This document shows positions 36,189 to 47,109 of a stretch of 64,000 nucleotides of DNA, in pieces. Position numbers and translations under genes: made by a program. The stretch is from the NCBI GenBank assembly GCA_035772785.1, contig JAOCPU010000048.1, forward strand, positions 1-64,000, read 5' to 3'. Numbering within the stretch: the first letter of the stretch is position 1; every line of letters starts with the position of its first letter. The notes beneath the pieces were generated by a model, which was given only the letters and a program-made list of their open reading frames with translations, did not search any database and had not been told where the DNA came from. The stretch comes from Phlebiopsis flavidoalba. Taxonomy: Eukaryota; Basidiomycota; Agaricomycetes; Polyporales; Phanerochaetaceae.

Positions 36189-37623
36189 TCAGCCAGCCTT
36201 ACGAATTGCCACTTCATCCTCCACAGAAAGCTGAATCCCTTTGCGCTTGCTGCATTTTCCACACCCAGACGCTCTAAGTTTTGATTCGTCCTTAGGATCT
36301 CCATGTCTCAATCTAGACATGACTGTGACGGATCGGTACCGCAAATGTTGGTCGTACCAGGAAGGAGAAATTAAATTCTCACCTTGTGCAAGCAGCCAAG
36401 CCAGCGGCAACTTGCGCAGCAGCTGGCGTTAATATTTAGCACCAATGTCCTGAACTTTGAAACGATTTTTTTTTTGGGGGACTCATGGGCCTGGTTTTGG
36501 TTCCTCTGCGCCAACCGCGGAAAAGGTATGATCTTTTCGAATGTCACTGTACTGCCAGTGACTCCGTGCCAGTCTATTGACCATGTCGTCAACACACCCG
36601 CCCTTGAAGAAGGGGCCGTTGGAGACTTAACCAATGCCCCTCCGAGCAGACCTCGAATGCTATAGAGGGCTGAAGGTGACCAGCGCAATGACCGAGTTCT
36701 TTTTGCAAACCTGCGCGGATCCCCACACGCTCGAACGTCAAGCGTGAACGCCGCGTACTCAAACTGCACAGCGGGCAATCGGAATGAACAGCGTGCGCTC
36801 GCTTGATAGTGTTCCACGGAGCATCCACAAAGGCCGATATATTTCACTTTCCCGGCTCTGAGTGCGGTGAAAAAGTTACAAGAGGCCAGGTAGAGAGAAA
36901 ATGGGGTTACTTGACTTGTTCAGCCATTGCCACCTACGGTGACCTGTGCACGAATGTTAGTCAATAGAAGGGGCCCACATAGGTTCAAAGGTGTACACTC
37001 GATGGGCAGAGCGGGGTCTGGGGCTGTGACTCACGTGGTTTTTAGAACGTGCTTTGGATAGCTAAACTCGATGAGAGGACTGATACGTACTGGTGAATGT
37101 ACCACAAATCGACTTGCTGTACTCCAAGCCTTTCCAAGGACTTGTCCAATAGCTTGCTTTGCGTAATCAGGAGTGCCGTTGCCGTGTGGTCAAAATCCTT
37201 TGAAAGGGTCCGGATAGCTCTTGTAGATGAATCCAAACTTGGTAGCGAGGAAGATTTCGTCGCGTTTTCCGGTGCGCTTGAACCTGGATTGAATGACTGT
37301 ACGTCAGGCCGATGAGTCATTAAATGAGATGAGCGGGCCTGACCATTTTCCAATGATTTCCTCGCGTGGGTCACCGGTAAATGTCGGCAGTAATCCCACA
37401 AGCGACATCCTCGTTCGTTACGGCAGCGTCAAGCGGTCAGTACCTAGCGTAGTACGTGAGTGGAATTCCCAAGAGCCGAATAAAGCCTACTCACCACTTC
37501 GCCTGGAAGCGCTCTTCGTCAGATTTGACAGGGGCCATAAGCAGCAGAGAGGCCCATGCAGCCATATCCCATTGTGCTGACATGGGGGGGTAGAGCCAAT
37601 CTCTTGCGAGTAAGTGAAGACAT
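36189..37623 (-). CDS. Aldo/keto reductase, copy 2
   Basis: Starts MSSLTRKRLALPPHVSTMGY at 37623, continuing GCMGLSAAYGP, VKSDEERFQA, a WD-TADIYGDP-like catalytic segment (broken by a frame change), KGFDHTATALLITQSKLLDKS, LERLGVQQVDLWYIHQ, GKVKYIGL, AVQFEYAAFTLDV, LAWLLAQGENLI, LERLGVENAASAKG and a C-terminal LSVEDEVAIRKAG ending at the stop 36189-36191. Introns separate several blocks, for example a GTACGA-type donor after the LAQGENLI exon. Clearly a paralogue of copy 1, and its C-terminal exon is better preserved. Function as for copy 1. Confidence 0.75.
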
Positions 37624-38456
37624 TTTGTTGATTTAAATGTACAGGTGGGCGGACGTAGAGGTTTGGGGGTGTTGGCATATCCCCTCGAGCTCACGATCTT
37701 AAGTAGCAAGACAATGTATACTGGCTGATCTTGAGCTGCGTCCGCAGACGAATGAGCTCGTACGAGACATCCTTCTCGTCGTACCGAGACTGTCATTCAA
37801 AAATACGTTATTGTATTCGGCGAACCAGACGGTTGAATTGACTACTCGCCTATCAATGTCTGCGAAGACCGATTTCATTGCTCGAGCATATCGTTTTACC
37901 TAAATTGCTACCTACGAACATGATGCGCCCCACAAGATGCCTACCTGAGGCGGAAACCATTGACTGAGACCAAGTGCACGCTGCGCTACTGCGCGTTGAT
38001 ACATAGTCGGCCGGGCACGTCAGCGGGAATTACGGAGGACTTTCTGTCGATGACGTTTGGAGAGCCAAAACCTATATAATCGAGAAGGATAGACCGGAAA
38101 CAATCTGCATTGGAATTGGTTTTCGATTTGTGGTCGATATAGTTTGAAGTCACCTAAGGATGAAGCTTTCAGACGTCAGATTTAGTACTTATTCACTGAG
38201 CCTCGCAGTCGTAGCACATATACATCAAGGCACCTACCAAGGGAGCCCTAGTACTGAGTCACATATGGTGTGCCGCCTACCGTTTCACGAGCTTTAGTGC
38301 AACGCATAGCGCACGGTGCCACGGTCGACTCGAATTTTGCGCCACGACGGGTTGTGGCTGACTAAGCATTGCATCACGTGCCTCACCTGATTTGATCTGC
38401 GCCGCGACCAGAGCTGCGTTCTACCACCATCCTTTACGGCACATACGAAAAACAAA
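37624..38456. other. Divergent intergenic region, no gene
   Basis: Lies between the minus-strand reductase and the plus-strand CCDC137-like gene, so it should contain both promoters. A CTATATAATCG word sits near 38072. Nothing else is supported. Confidence 0.4.
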
Positions 38457-39438
38457 ATGCCTCACAAACGGGCAAAACGCTCTGTACGTGAGCAGAGCCG
38501 CTCTGCAAAGTTAGTATCCTGCACGGCCGCTTACTGACCCAGTCTTTCTTATGTTTTTTTGTTCTCGTAGCGACCTTGCGCCAGGGTCGCAGTCCCGAAA
38601 TTCGCTGAGCAATGAGGCGATACCGAAGAGTGCCGCGCGAGGTGCTCAATGCCATCAAGGTTCAAGATGATTTCAGAAAGAAAAGGAAAGGCGAGGATGA
38701 TGGGACACAGAGCAAGCCCAGCAAGAAGCGGAAGACTCAAGACGAGGGCTCGGGACAGGCGAAGGACAAGAAGGGGCACAACCTGAAGATTCTTCCTGGA
38801 GAGTCTCTTGCACATTTCAATAGGTGTGTCTCCTTGCATGTATGGTCTAGGGGCCGCTGACGGTACGTGGGGTAGACGAGTGGAGGAATCTATGCGTCCC
38901 CTTGTGCGAGACGCCATGCAAAGTTCCGCTGCAATTGCGCGGAAAGCGAAGAAGGACGAGGAGCTTGAGCGAGAAGCCAAGAAGAAGGGAAACCTGTTCC
39001 TGCACCGCACGCCTCGAAAAACAGCGCCAAGGGCAAAGCAAAAGCCGAAGACTCCGAGGAAAGCGACGATGAAGCTGAACCCACAAACACTTCGAAGCCT
39101 ACACAAACGACGAAGCCGTCCGCGAACAAGGACAGGCCCAAAGACTTTGCCGCCTTCTCCGCGTCTGCGCCTCGGCGGCTCAACGACATTGCAGAGGCTC
39201 CCCCGGAGCTGAAGAAGCTCCCGCGAGGGGCGAAACCGCGCAAGGCCGCCGAGGCCGGTGCTACCCCCTCTCGAAGTTTACGCGAGGGGACTGTTGTTGT
39301 CTATGGCTCAGAAGTCGGATGCTAGGGAAGACGAGCGTGAGAGGGGTGATCAAGGCGTATCGGGAGATGAAGAAGGGAAAGGCTGCAGGAGCGTGTGACG
39401 CTCCTATTACTGTCCCTCAAAACTCTATCTCTTCGTGA
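38457..39438 (+). CDS. CCDC137-like nuclear protein
   Basis: Exon 1 encodes MPHKRAKRSVREQSRSA to a GTTAGT donor. Exon 2 starts after CTCGTAG with DLAPGSQSRNSLSNEAIPKS, then (one extra G near 38641) VLNAIKVQDDFRKKRKGEDD, KPSKKRKTQDEG and ILPGESLAHFNR. A 51-bp intron (GTGTGT to GGGTAG) joins AG|A so that FNR-RVEESMRPLVRDAM is restored exactly. Then comes an alanine/lysine coiled coil (AIARKAKKDEELEREAKKK), an acidic EESDDEAEP stretch in a shifted frame, RRLNDIAEAPPELKKLPRG, and a C-terminal VRGVIKAYREMKK. The GESL-FNRRVE block followed by a lysine-rich coiled coil and AYREMKK resembles the CCDC137 family of nucleolar/chromatin proteins. Naming is by motif memory, not search. Confidence 0.65.
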
Positions 39439-39840
39439 GACGATTCAGTTCCCTGCTATAGTCGCTGAGAACGATCTTCAACTAGTGCCGACTCTTCTCG
39501 AACAGTCTGAACCCCCAAGTTCTCTACCGTGTCGTGGCGTACAGTTATTAGTTTTATAGTCATACCAACATTACCCTACTCTACACGCAGGATATGTCTG
39601 AAGGAAAGCGAAGTTGTGAGTACATAACATTGCTACAGGTGAGAAAAAAGGCGCGAATACTGTGTACATAGGGCGCGATATCGAGGCGGAGGCGGGGACA
39701 AAATTTTAGATCTGAGCCTGCGGTGGTGAGCCATGCCCCGTTCGCAGTCTTTTCTTTGTGAGAAGTAGTCGAGGGCTCTTTCGTACACTGAGGCTTATCC
39801 GGGAAAGGTATGGTGCGCAGGTAGGGCTGTGCGTACAGTG

Positions 39841-40961
39841 TTAACGGTCCGCAACGGTAACAGGTTTGAGTGAACTGACATTGTGAGATGTATACCCAGG
39901 ATACTTCTTCTGCGCTTCCTCGTTAGAGACCGAGTGAGGGATTACGACGTCATCCCCCTTCTTCCAATTGGCCGGTGTGTCGACTTTGTACTTGTCTGTC
40001 GTCTGCAATGCTACGGGGCCATATGTTATCGAGGTGGTCCGACATGATGCAACTCTAAGTTAACTCACAGTCTACCAGTCTATCGGGATGTAGATGTTAC
40101 TATAGGGGACATACTTGACAATGAAATGTGTACTCGCCTAATTATCTCGCCAAAATCTCGTCCTACGGAAGCAGGGTAGAGTAACATTGCCCGAATGACC
40201 TTCCTAGGGTCAATAATGAAGACAGTTCGTAGCTGCGGACAAACGAGGCTCAGACAGGACTAAACTGGGAGTCAGAATTGTGGCGCACCGTATATTGTTC
40301 TCGGTCTCTTGACAAGCTAGGGCAGCGGGATCCCTCGTCAATCATCTCATACAGCCTCGCAACATCGCGTTTAGGATCCGCGATCTGAACGGAGGGTTAG
40401 GCGGCGTCCTAGCAAGAGGGTGCTTGTCACGTACTATCGGAAAATCAACGAAGGTCGGTCTCACAAGGTTTCCAAAGTCGATAATATCCCCAATCCATTG
40501 ATAGTGGTCCGAGAGTATGTCCACTGATATGCCCAGGACTTTGACGTCTCTCGCTTTGAATTCCGGCGCTCTATAGGGTGACTCATTGTCAGCCCGAATC
40601 CCGACGCGTCGCAAGTACTGACCAGGCGCACCGGTGAGAGATGTCGGCTACTTCAGTTGTGCATACAGGAGTGAAGTCTCCCGGATGCGAGAAGAACATA
40701 ACCTGATGTCATTGTTTTAGATCCCCGCGAACGATGTGGCGGTGTAGAGGGACAGAGACGTACCCAAGAGTTGCCCGCCCATTCGTGAAACCTGATTGGT
40801 CCTTCGGTCGTGTCCGCCTCGAAATCAGGGGCTACACTGCCAATACGCAGGTGGGGGACGGCATGGCTGGTAATGCTCAGAATGGTGGTAGTGGTGGTGG
40901 TGGTGGTAAAAGACAGAGAACGGCGAATGACGGGGATGGTAGAGCTGTATCCGTTCGCCAT
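39841..40961 (-). CDS. 1-Cys peroxiredoxin (Prx6 type)
   Basis: The minus strand reads [16 protein letters not shown] with a poly-threonine stretch, [20 protein letters not shown] and FHEWAGNSW, then an intron, [20 protein letters not shown] (peroxidatic Cys in PVCTTE, about 40653-40690), [79 protein letters not shown] and an intact last exon with [39 protein letters not shown] and a stop at 39841-39843. The enzyme reduces hydrogen and organic peroxides with a single catalytic Cys. The N-terminal extension could be a mitochondrial leader, but an internal ATG CCG TCC lies near the conserved start in another frame. Introns about 50-60 bp. Confidence 0.85.
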
Positions 40962-42225
40962 GGTCGCACTCCTAAATCCAATTTATGCATTCCCCACATG
41001 GGGCGCCGCGCTTGGCCGTATATGGAAGTCTAAGTTCATCCCATCGTCGCACAATCCGCGACTCACCAGTCAGTTTTCTGTTCTGTGGCCTATGATAAGT
41101 GAGAAGATTCAACAATCTATGGTTCGAAGCAACGTAGATTCGCAGCACCGTGCGCAATGATCATCACGGCTCGGCTTCAGCGTCCCGACCTCGAGAGTCT
41201 AAACTCAATTGTTCCAAGAAATATGGGTTGTATATTGGTTCGCACCTCTCAAGCAAAAGATACGGTCGCTCGCAGAAGTACAAAAACATTTAATGAGTAC
41301 TAATGGTGAAAGGACGTTATATCAAAGGAAATTCTTGCATGGTCCTGTGACAGGCACTTATCTCCTGGTGGGACCTCATCTCGAACGTTAACCGTCGATG
41401 AGACGGGAAGGATACTGACAGATCGCATGTGATGGGTAGGTCCCTTGCGCTGGTACAAATCTTTGCTTTTTGAATTAGCGATAAACCTCGAAAACTCTGT
41501 CCAAGGAGTAATCAATGTAGCGAACAGAAAGCAAGGACAGTACGCATTCATGTCAGTTAGATAGGCACACACTATGCAGCGTAGCAGTGCTTTAGATAAT
41601 AAAATTTAACGGACCACTATGGACATGCATCAATAGGACCCTTTGAGGAAATTACGGCATCTCACCAGATTTGTCTATCCGCCCACGCAGCAAGAGGTCT
41701 CATGTCCAAAGGGAGGAGCATCACGGCGTATACCACGATGACTATCAGGGAATTCCTGTTATAAAGGTCATAGGGAGTACCAAAGGAGATGGCCGCCTAT
41801 TCACTCCTTCAGGTACTATCTTACGCCACTCGGATCTGCCACTTGCAGGTAAGTTACTTCAGGGCGGAGGTTGCATATTACGTAGTCAACTAACTGGACT
41901 GAAATCCCGTCGCAGGCTGAACACCTTGCTCGGGCCGTCAGCTCGAGGGAAAAAAATTTCTGCTAGGATGCAAGAGGTTCACTTGCAGCATACATCACAG
42001 GCGTGGTCTGTAGACACTAGATTCACGTATCATTCACGTGGATGCCAAATCGTCGCTTCACGGGATACAAAATGTGCGCACACATATCTCTTCCTCCCAC
42101 ATAGTCAGGGGAGTAATTCAGTGGCATAGCTGACTAAAAGCAAGAAAGATTTCCAACCACATTCCCGAATACGTGCAGTCTTGAATATGCCGACGTTGGA
42201 GATTTTACAAGGGGCATTTCGCCAA
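40962..42225. other. No supported gene; one 152-codon frame
   Basis: A plus frame at 41671-42129 (MSIRPRSKRSHVQREEHHGV) is uninterrupted but has no recognised domain. It lies next to the MITE and may be chance or a decayed repeat. Confidence 0.3.
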
Positions 42226-42227
42226 TA

Positions 42228-42630
42228 CTGTAGTGACCAGACCAACTGTTCACGGCCTGTGACGTGTGACACTTGAAATTAGGCCAGTTCACAGTTCACA
42301 GTTTGGCTGTGACTGTGACACCGGTTCACCAAGTGAACTGTGACCTGTACAGTGTCCGACCTCCATCCAATATGATACATACGCGGTCCCTGTGATCTTA
42401 CAACAGCTCAATGAGCCTAGATATGTGCTGGAACTTGTATCTAGGCATGAAAAAGATCAAACCTTTTCGGCAGAAATCAAGAAAAAAGAGCGAAAATAAT
42501 ACATTAAGCGCCAATGTCACAATAATGGCCACTGGTTCACGCGACAGGTGTGACCGTGACCTCAGTTCACAGACGGCCAGTTCACGGGGTGTGTGACCCG
42601 TGACGTGAACAGTTGGTCTGGTCACTACAG
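42228..42630. mobile_element. 403-bp MITE with perfect 27-bp terminal inverted repeats and TA duplication
   Basis: The left end (42228-42254, starting CTGTAGTGACCAGACCAACT) is the exact reverse complement of the right end (42604-42630), and both are flanked by TA (42226-42227 and 42631-42632). Similarity continues inward imperfectly for about 100 bp, with repeated GTTCAC/GTGAAC words. There is no coding capacity. TA duplication points to mobilisation by a Tc1/mariner-type or similar transposase encoded elsewhere. Confidence 0.85.
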
Positions 42631-42639
42631 TACTCGGCT

Positions 42640-43270
42640 AGTCTCGGCGCCAGACGACCTTCGGAGGGACTCCGAAGGGTCTTGTATCAAAGGGCGCCCG
42701 TTTGTAGGGAGTATGAAGGGTGGTAATAATGGTTTGAAATGAAGTTGATCTCAGACTCCGGGGGAGCCACCCTACAAAAGTTTTTGAATGTTCGATCACT
42801 AATTTTGTATCCATGTGCCACCCTCCAGACTCCTTCACTTTCGCTAGTCTCGTCCCCAGCCATTTAGAGGGCCGAAGGCCTCTCCCCCCTAGCCCGGACA
42901 TAGCCGGGCTGAACCGGTCGGACATCGAAAAAAAACTGAAGTCCTGGTTCTGGGGGGGAATGTCTGGTGAGTTTCGTCAGGATAGGCTACATCGGTGACA
43001 AGTAACGCGTGACAGGGCACCCCGCCCCTTCCCTCCCCCTGCTCGATTGGGTCCTTGGGACCTACAACATCCGTTCGTAGGCCGCCTCGCCCACTAGTAC
43101 ATGTGTACCAGTTTGTGTTATGGCATACCAGAGTGCTAAGGAACGTAAATATGCCCGGTTTCGACGTTCATGGTGGGTATATGCGGGCATTTCGCCCAAA
43201 TTGGGGCGGCATTTGGATTACCGGCGGCCCCCTGGTACCACTTACAGGTCATGTAATAGCTCCTTAGCCC
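42640..43270. repeat. Hairpin-rich noncoding segment
   Basis: Several near-perfect short inverted repeats occur, such as CCTTCGGAG-GGA-CTCCGAAGG (42658-42678), GGCCGAAGGCC (about 42869) and AGCCCGGA-CATAG-CCGGGCT (about 42893). No gene seen. It may be part of a larger uncharacterised repeat adjoining the MITE. Confidence 0.45.
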
Positions 43271-44191
43271 ATATATTGCACCATTGAGCCATTAATCCGC
43301 TATTTGAGGTCGTTTCCCTAGAGCAGCGCGCTGATGAGGGCGGCATATGATCAGAGTTGCACGAAAAACCCAAAAATAACCGCGGGAAATGTCCAAAATA
43401 TTATGTATGAGCCGACCATGTATTCTATATGCTAAGGCGAAGGGTAATAAGAGCGTGAACGGGGAGGGGAAGGAGTGTGAGTGGCGGGGGCATTGAGCCC
43501 AAAGCGCGAGCGTGACGGCACGTGCCCAGCGATGTAGCCTTTCGTGGACGAAGAGCACCAGACCTTCTGGACGACCGGCGAACATCCGTTTTTTTCGATG
43601 TCCGCTTCGCCGGCCGAAAGCCTTGCGCTTTCGGAGTCCGGTGCGGGATGGGAACGAGACTACACTTTCGCGTACCTTGATCCAAACCGCTCTGGCGTTT
43701 AGCCCTTCAGAGCGGTTTGAGCACGTGATATCACGTGCGGGGTCGAACCTAAGTACTCGGCGGAAATTCTGCTCAGAAATTCCACGTGGAGGGAGCTCGG
43801 GGTATCCCGGGCCGGTGTGCCTGCTGAAATGCGGGGTCAAATATCTCGAATCATTGAGCGGCAGCCTGACTCTTGATTTCACCCTCGGGTGCAGGTGTAT
43901 GGTGGACATTTGGGCGCGCTCACGTGCACCTATGTAGAATTCAAACTCCACTGATCAGCCATCCGGCAGTGCCTGGGACCCCTGGAAGTTGTGCGCTGTG
44001 GCGTTGCTGTCCTTTGACTGGCGACAAACATGACCGAGTTCGCAGGGCGGCGAGAGGCCAATGGTCATTCATCAAGAGGCTCATACTGCGTGCTCTTTCA
44101 GGTGTATAGATTTCCATTGATTGCTCTCACACGTCGCTCACATTTGCAGGGACAGGTTGTCGCCGGAAGCAGCTCCTCTTCCGACGAGTCG

Positions 44192-44611
44192 TCATGCGCG
44201 AAAAAGCAGCTCAGCACAGAACTCGTGGCTCTCCTGCTCGGCCTCCGTGGTGGGGTCAACGGGACGCACAACCAGCTCCGCCTCGCGCACCTCGAACGCG
44301 CGCCGCACGCACCCCGCGCCGAGGTCGCAGAGCATAAAGTTGCGCCGGGCGCGCGGAACGTCGCCGGTGCGCACAAAGCGCAGCACGGTGTGCGCGACGA
44401 GCTCGAAGATGCACGCCGGCGCGCGCACGGTGAAGCGGACGTCGAAGCGCAGCAAGGTACACGCGACGAGCTCGAAGCCGCGCGCCGGCGCGCACACGGT
44501 GAAGCGGACGTCGACTATCACTGCGCTCAGCGCTGTGGGAATGCGGCGGGGTGATGTTGAAGGCCCGGATGCGCAGGTCGGAGTAGCCGAGGGCCGCGAG
44601 GTGCTCTGCAA
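44192..44611 (-). CDS. Unknown protein with 23-residue internal duplication
   Basis: An uninterrupted minus frame (about 140 codons) contains DVRFTVCAPARGFELVACTL and again DVRFTVRAPACIFELVAHTV, then RNFMLCDLGAGCVRRAFEV and a C-terminal ESHEFCAELLFRA. An adjoining frame just upstream gives PREERIMIYAAYLDAARIDA and LGYSDLRIRAFNITPP, likely the same protein across a one-base change in a T run near 44614. Family not recognised. Confidence 0.4.
   Translation of the reverse strand: MQSTSRPSATPTCASGPSTSPRRIPTALSAVIVDVRFTVCAPARGFELVACTLLRFDVRFTVRAPACIFELVAHTVLRFVRTGDVPRARRNFMLCDLGAGCVRRAFEVREAELVVRPVDPTTEAEQESHEFCAELLFRA
44376..44513. repeat. Two tandem 69-bp copies
   Basis: 44376-44444 and 44445-44513 are about 90% identical and in frame (23 codons each), so the duplication lengthens the encoded protein without shifting it. 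Confidence 0.85.
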
Positions 44612-44654
44612 AACGCGTCGATGCGCGCGGCGTCGAGGTACGCTGCGTATATCA

Positions 44655-45016
44655 TTATGCGCTCTTCGCGTGGTTTAGGTTTGCGTTCTTTGCGTGGTTT
44701 AAGTTCGGGCTTCGTTTTCGGTGGGGGCGCGTGCGGTGGGTTGGGACCTGGGCATGGTGGTGAGCCAGTTGAGCGAGGCGGAGGGGTCGGCGATGCCGCG
44801 AGTCAGTAAAACAGACCACTCACCAATGTATCAGGATAGCCAACGAGCACAAACAGCAAGGGGCCACAGACTGCGGCCATGCCCATAAAGAACTGGCCTG
44901 TACAAAGACGACACGACATCAATAAACAACGACAAAAGAGACGGAAGGGACGTACCGTATGACCATTGCGGTGAGTCGCGGTCAGTGACGCTGCCACCAG
45001 ACGAGGCTGACACCAT
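44655..45016 (-). CDS. Small membrane protein, three exons, 75 residues
   Basis: The reading frame closes perfectly across two canonical introns. Exon 1 (44956-45016) encodes MVSASSGGSVTDRDSPQWSY. The intron at 44898-44955 runs GTACGT to TGTACAG. Exon 2 (44824-44897) encodes GQFFMGMAAVCGPLLFVLVG, then YPDTL. The intron at 44748-44823 runs GTGAGT to TGCCCAG. Exon 3 encodes a basic tail with LNHAKNANLNHAKSA and a stop at 44655-44657. One membrane helix (FFMGMAAVCGPLLFVLV), with a basic C-terminus bearing a duplicated LNHAK word. The tail's repetitiveness leaves open whether exon 3 is right. No family recognised. It overlaps the upstream frame of the next gene at its 3' end. Confidence 0.5.
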
Positions 45017-45769
45017 CTAGATATACGTGTGGCCGATGGCCGCCGTGTATCGCACTGTGAGATGAGTCATTGCAGTCTGACGATGCAAGACAGTGGCTGC
45101 TCACAAACACTCGACGCAGACAGGCGCGGCGCTCCTAGGATGCATGGCGCATATCTGTGTAAGACTGTGTTGTATAATCTGTTAATACAGGTGAGTAAAA
45201 CATCAATATTCATTTATCTGTGGTACTTACTTCTTTGTTTGTTCAGTCTCATGACTTGTGTTGACAAGGACCGCTATCGAGTCCAACCGGACCTGCCGTA
45301 TAGACTCACTCATCGGCAGTGAGACCGTGACAACGACGGCGGGGCACAAACAAACAGGGAGGCATGCCGTGCCGTGTGTGGCAAGGCAGCGATGGCGTCC
45401 ACGAGCGACATCCGCAAGTCGTGAGACCAACGCGGTGGCTCGCGGCGAATAGGCACGGGGCGAGACGTACGATGTGTCGCGCTGTGCGCAAGGCGGCGAG
45501 AGCTGTGCACTCCGCGGGCCCAGCGCATAAAAATTCACTGGTGGTTTATTTATTTATTTGGTATTTAATCTCTGCTTCTCCTGGGTGTCCTATACGTGTA
45601 CTAACAACTGCTACTACAGATAAGACTTTGTACATAGATTTGAAGATGGAATGAAATTTAATTTATGGCGCGTGCATCTCACGCGCGAGACGTTTATTTT
45701 AATTAGGGCCTCGTTATGTCTGCGACATGCAAGACTTGGGCGGACGCGCTTGTTGAGCGGGGGTGGGTG

Positions 45770-46225
45770 GCGAGACGGCGAGACGGCGTGTGTCAGCGGG
45801 TGCACTCGTCAAGCAAGGCCACGAGACAGCGAGACTTTATATCATTCAGGCCTATCGACTATCATAGGCCGATTATACAAAGTCTGCCTAGGGAGACTAC
45901 AGCGAGACCATGGCTCCTAGTCATTAATTCATGGCCGCTATCCGTTGCTCCAGCCTGGCTGCCGTCATGCGCAAGCCGTTCTGGCTTGTGCATCGAAGGT
46001 CAGTACATTTGACTAATGCGACAATCTTCTTCATAAATACTGCTGGACCACCAGAGATCCTTCCCCGCTCGCCGCCGTCATCGTGTCGCCGTTGCCGCCG
46101 CGCACCCGACAGGCTCGCGGTGGCAACCTAGGGATTTCATGTATCACCGCCGCTTCGCCGTCTCGCGGCCTCGTCACCGCTCTCAATGCATGGGCCTGTC
46201 GCGGTCTCGCGGTCTCATGGTTAGG
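45770..46225. mobile_element. Inverted-repeat element with GCGAGAC clusters
   Basis: Multiple GCGAGAC/GAGACGGC words on the plus strand at 45775-45915 are mirrored by their reverse complements at 46145-46222 (GGTCTCGCGGTCTCATGG). This is the layout of a small transposon end pair with subterminal transposase-binding repeats. No exact outer ends or target duplication could be fixed, and no transposase is present. Confidence 0.4.
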
Positions 46226-46439
46226 ATACAGTAAGACCACAGTGCCGTGACGTATTCACCAAATTGCGTATCACATAACGCATTGCAGTACCAGCCGTCT
46301 GGTCTTGAGCAATGGTAGAGATCTGGTTGAGTTATCTATAACGAAATGTTCGCCGTCTTGCCGGCGGCTCTATAATGCGCTTTGAAGCGCATTGTGACGA
46401 GGAGAAGAGCGCGTTGGGGTGGTGGGAGATGGCCTGGGC

Positions 46440-46880
46440 TGAGAAGCTCTGGGACGACCTCGACCAGCTGGGCATGTAGCCGAGGGAAACGTTGTAGTTC
46501 CTACGCTGCGGGTCAGACATATAACACCAATGCGGAGATATGAGATGACTCGCTGCGCTCGTGCAGTTGTGGTAGATTTTTACAAATTCCTCGTATACCA
46601 GTTCAAACGCATCACAAACTCGGTGACTTGAGTAGCTTGATCTTCACTAGCAAGTCAAACGCGACTTCCGGGATGAATAAGCCAGGTCGTGGTCCCGTAG
46701 AGTTGCGAATCGCTGTCCGGGTGTTGTCAAGGTTATGCGTCGCATCAATCTACGCGAGAGCCCGGCCAAAGACATCGATGAAGATGTAGTAGTAGATGCG
46801 AGCACCACCACGAGAGCGGGGTGGGCTGCACCAACCTGCAGTATTCGAGGTCCCGGTGAGGTCAGATCATCGGAATACCA
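46440..46880 (-). pseudogene. Dynamin-like GTPase, middle/stalk fragment
   Basis: The minus strand gives RGGARIYYYIFIDVFGRALA, then [57 protein letters not shown] and, after an intron-like gap, ELQRFPRLHAQLVEVVPELL. These are the conserved dynamin middle-domain blocks (GGARI-IF, AIRN-TGPRP-LF-PE, LVYEEL-KI-H-C, LQRFP-LH-LVEVV). The GTPase domain that should precede them is absent, because the start of SNF8 lies just upstream on the other strand. This is therefore a 5'-truncated dynamin (Vps1/Dnm1-like) remnant. At least three frame changes and a stop are present. Confidence 0.7.
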
Positions 46881-47109
46881 AATCGGAATCCCAACTGGGC
46901 AGGCGCTTGAGCGCGCCCAAAATGTCCACCATACAGGTGTTGTTCAAGTGAGCTTGTCATACTCTTTTGGATGCAATTGCTGACCCTTGTACTGACCTTG
47001 ACTCTTCAGGGCCTTGCACGACATAGTTATCCATCCACTGCTCGAACGACTGAAGCCGCAGGTAGATCTCAGCAGATCGCGTACCTTGCGCGTACCGACA
47101 CAGCACACC

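Noticed and set aside
42480..42560. Transposase gene inside the 403-bp MITE
   Set aside because: Only a 61-codon frame is present, with no DDE motif. The element is non-autonomous.
43292..43951. 219-codon uninterrupted minus frame
   Set aside because: Lies in a palindrome-rich segment (CACGTGATATCACGTG and similar), has no domain, intron or promoter, and one end carries a repeat word found at 46.9 kb. More likely part of a repeat.
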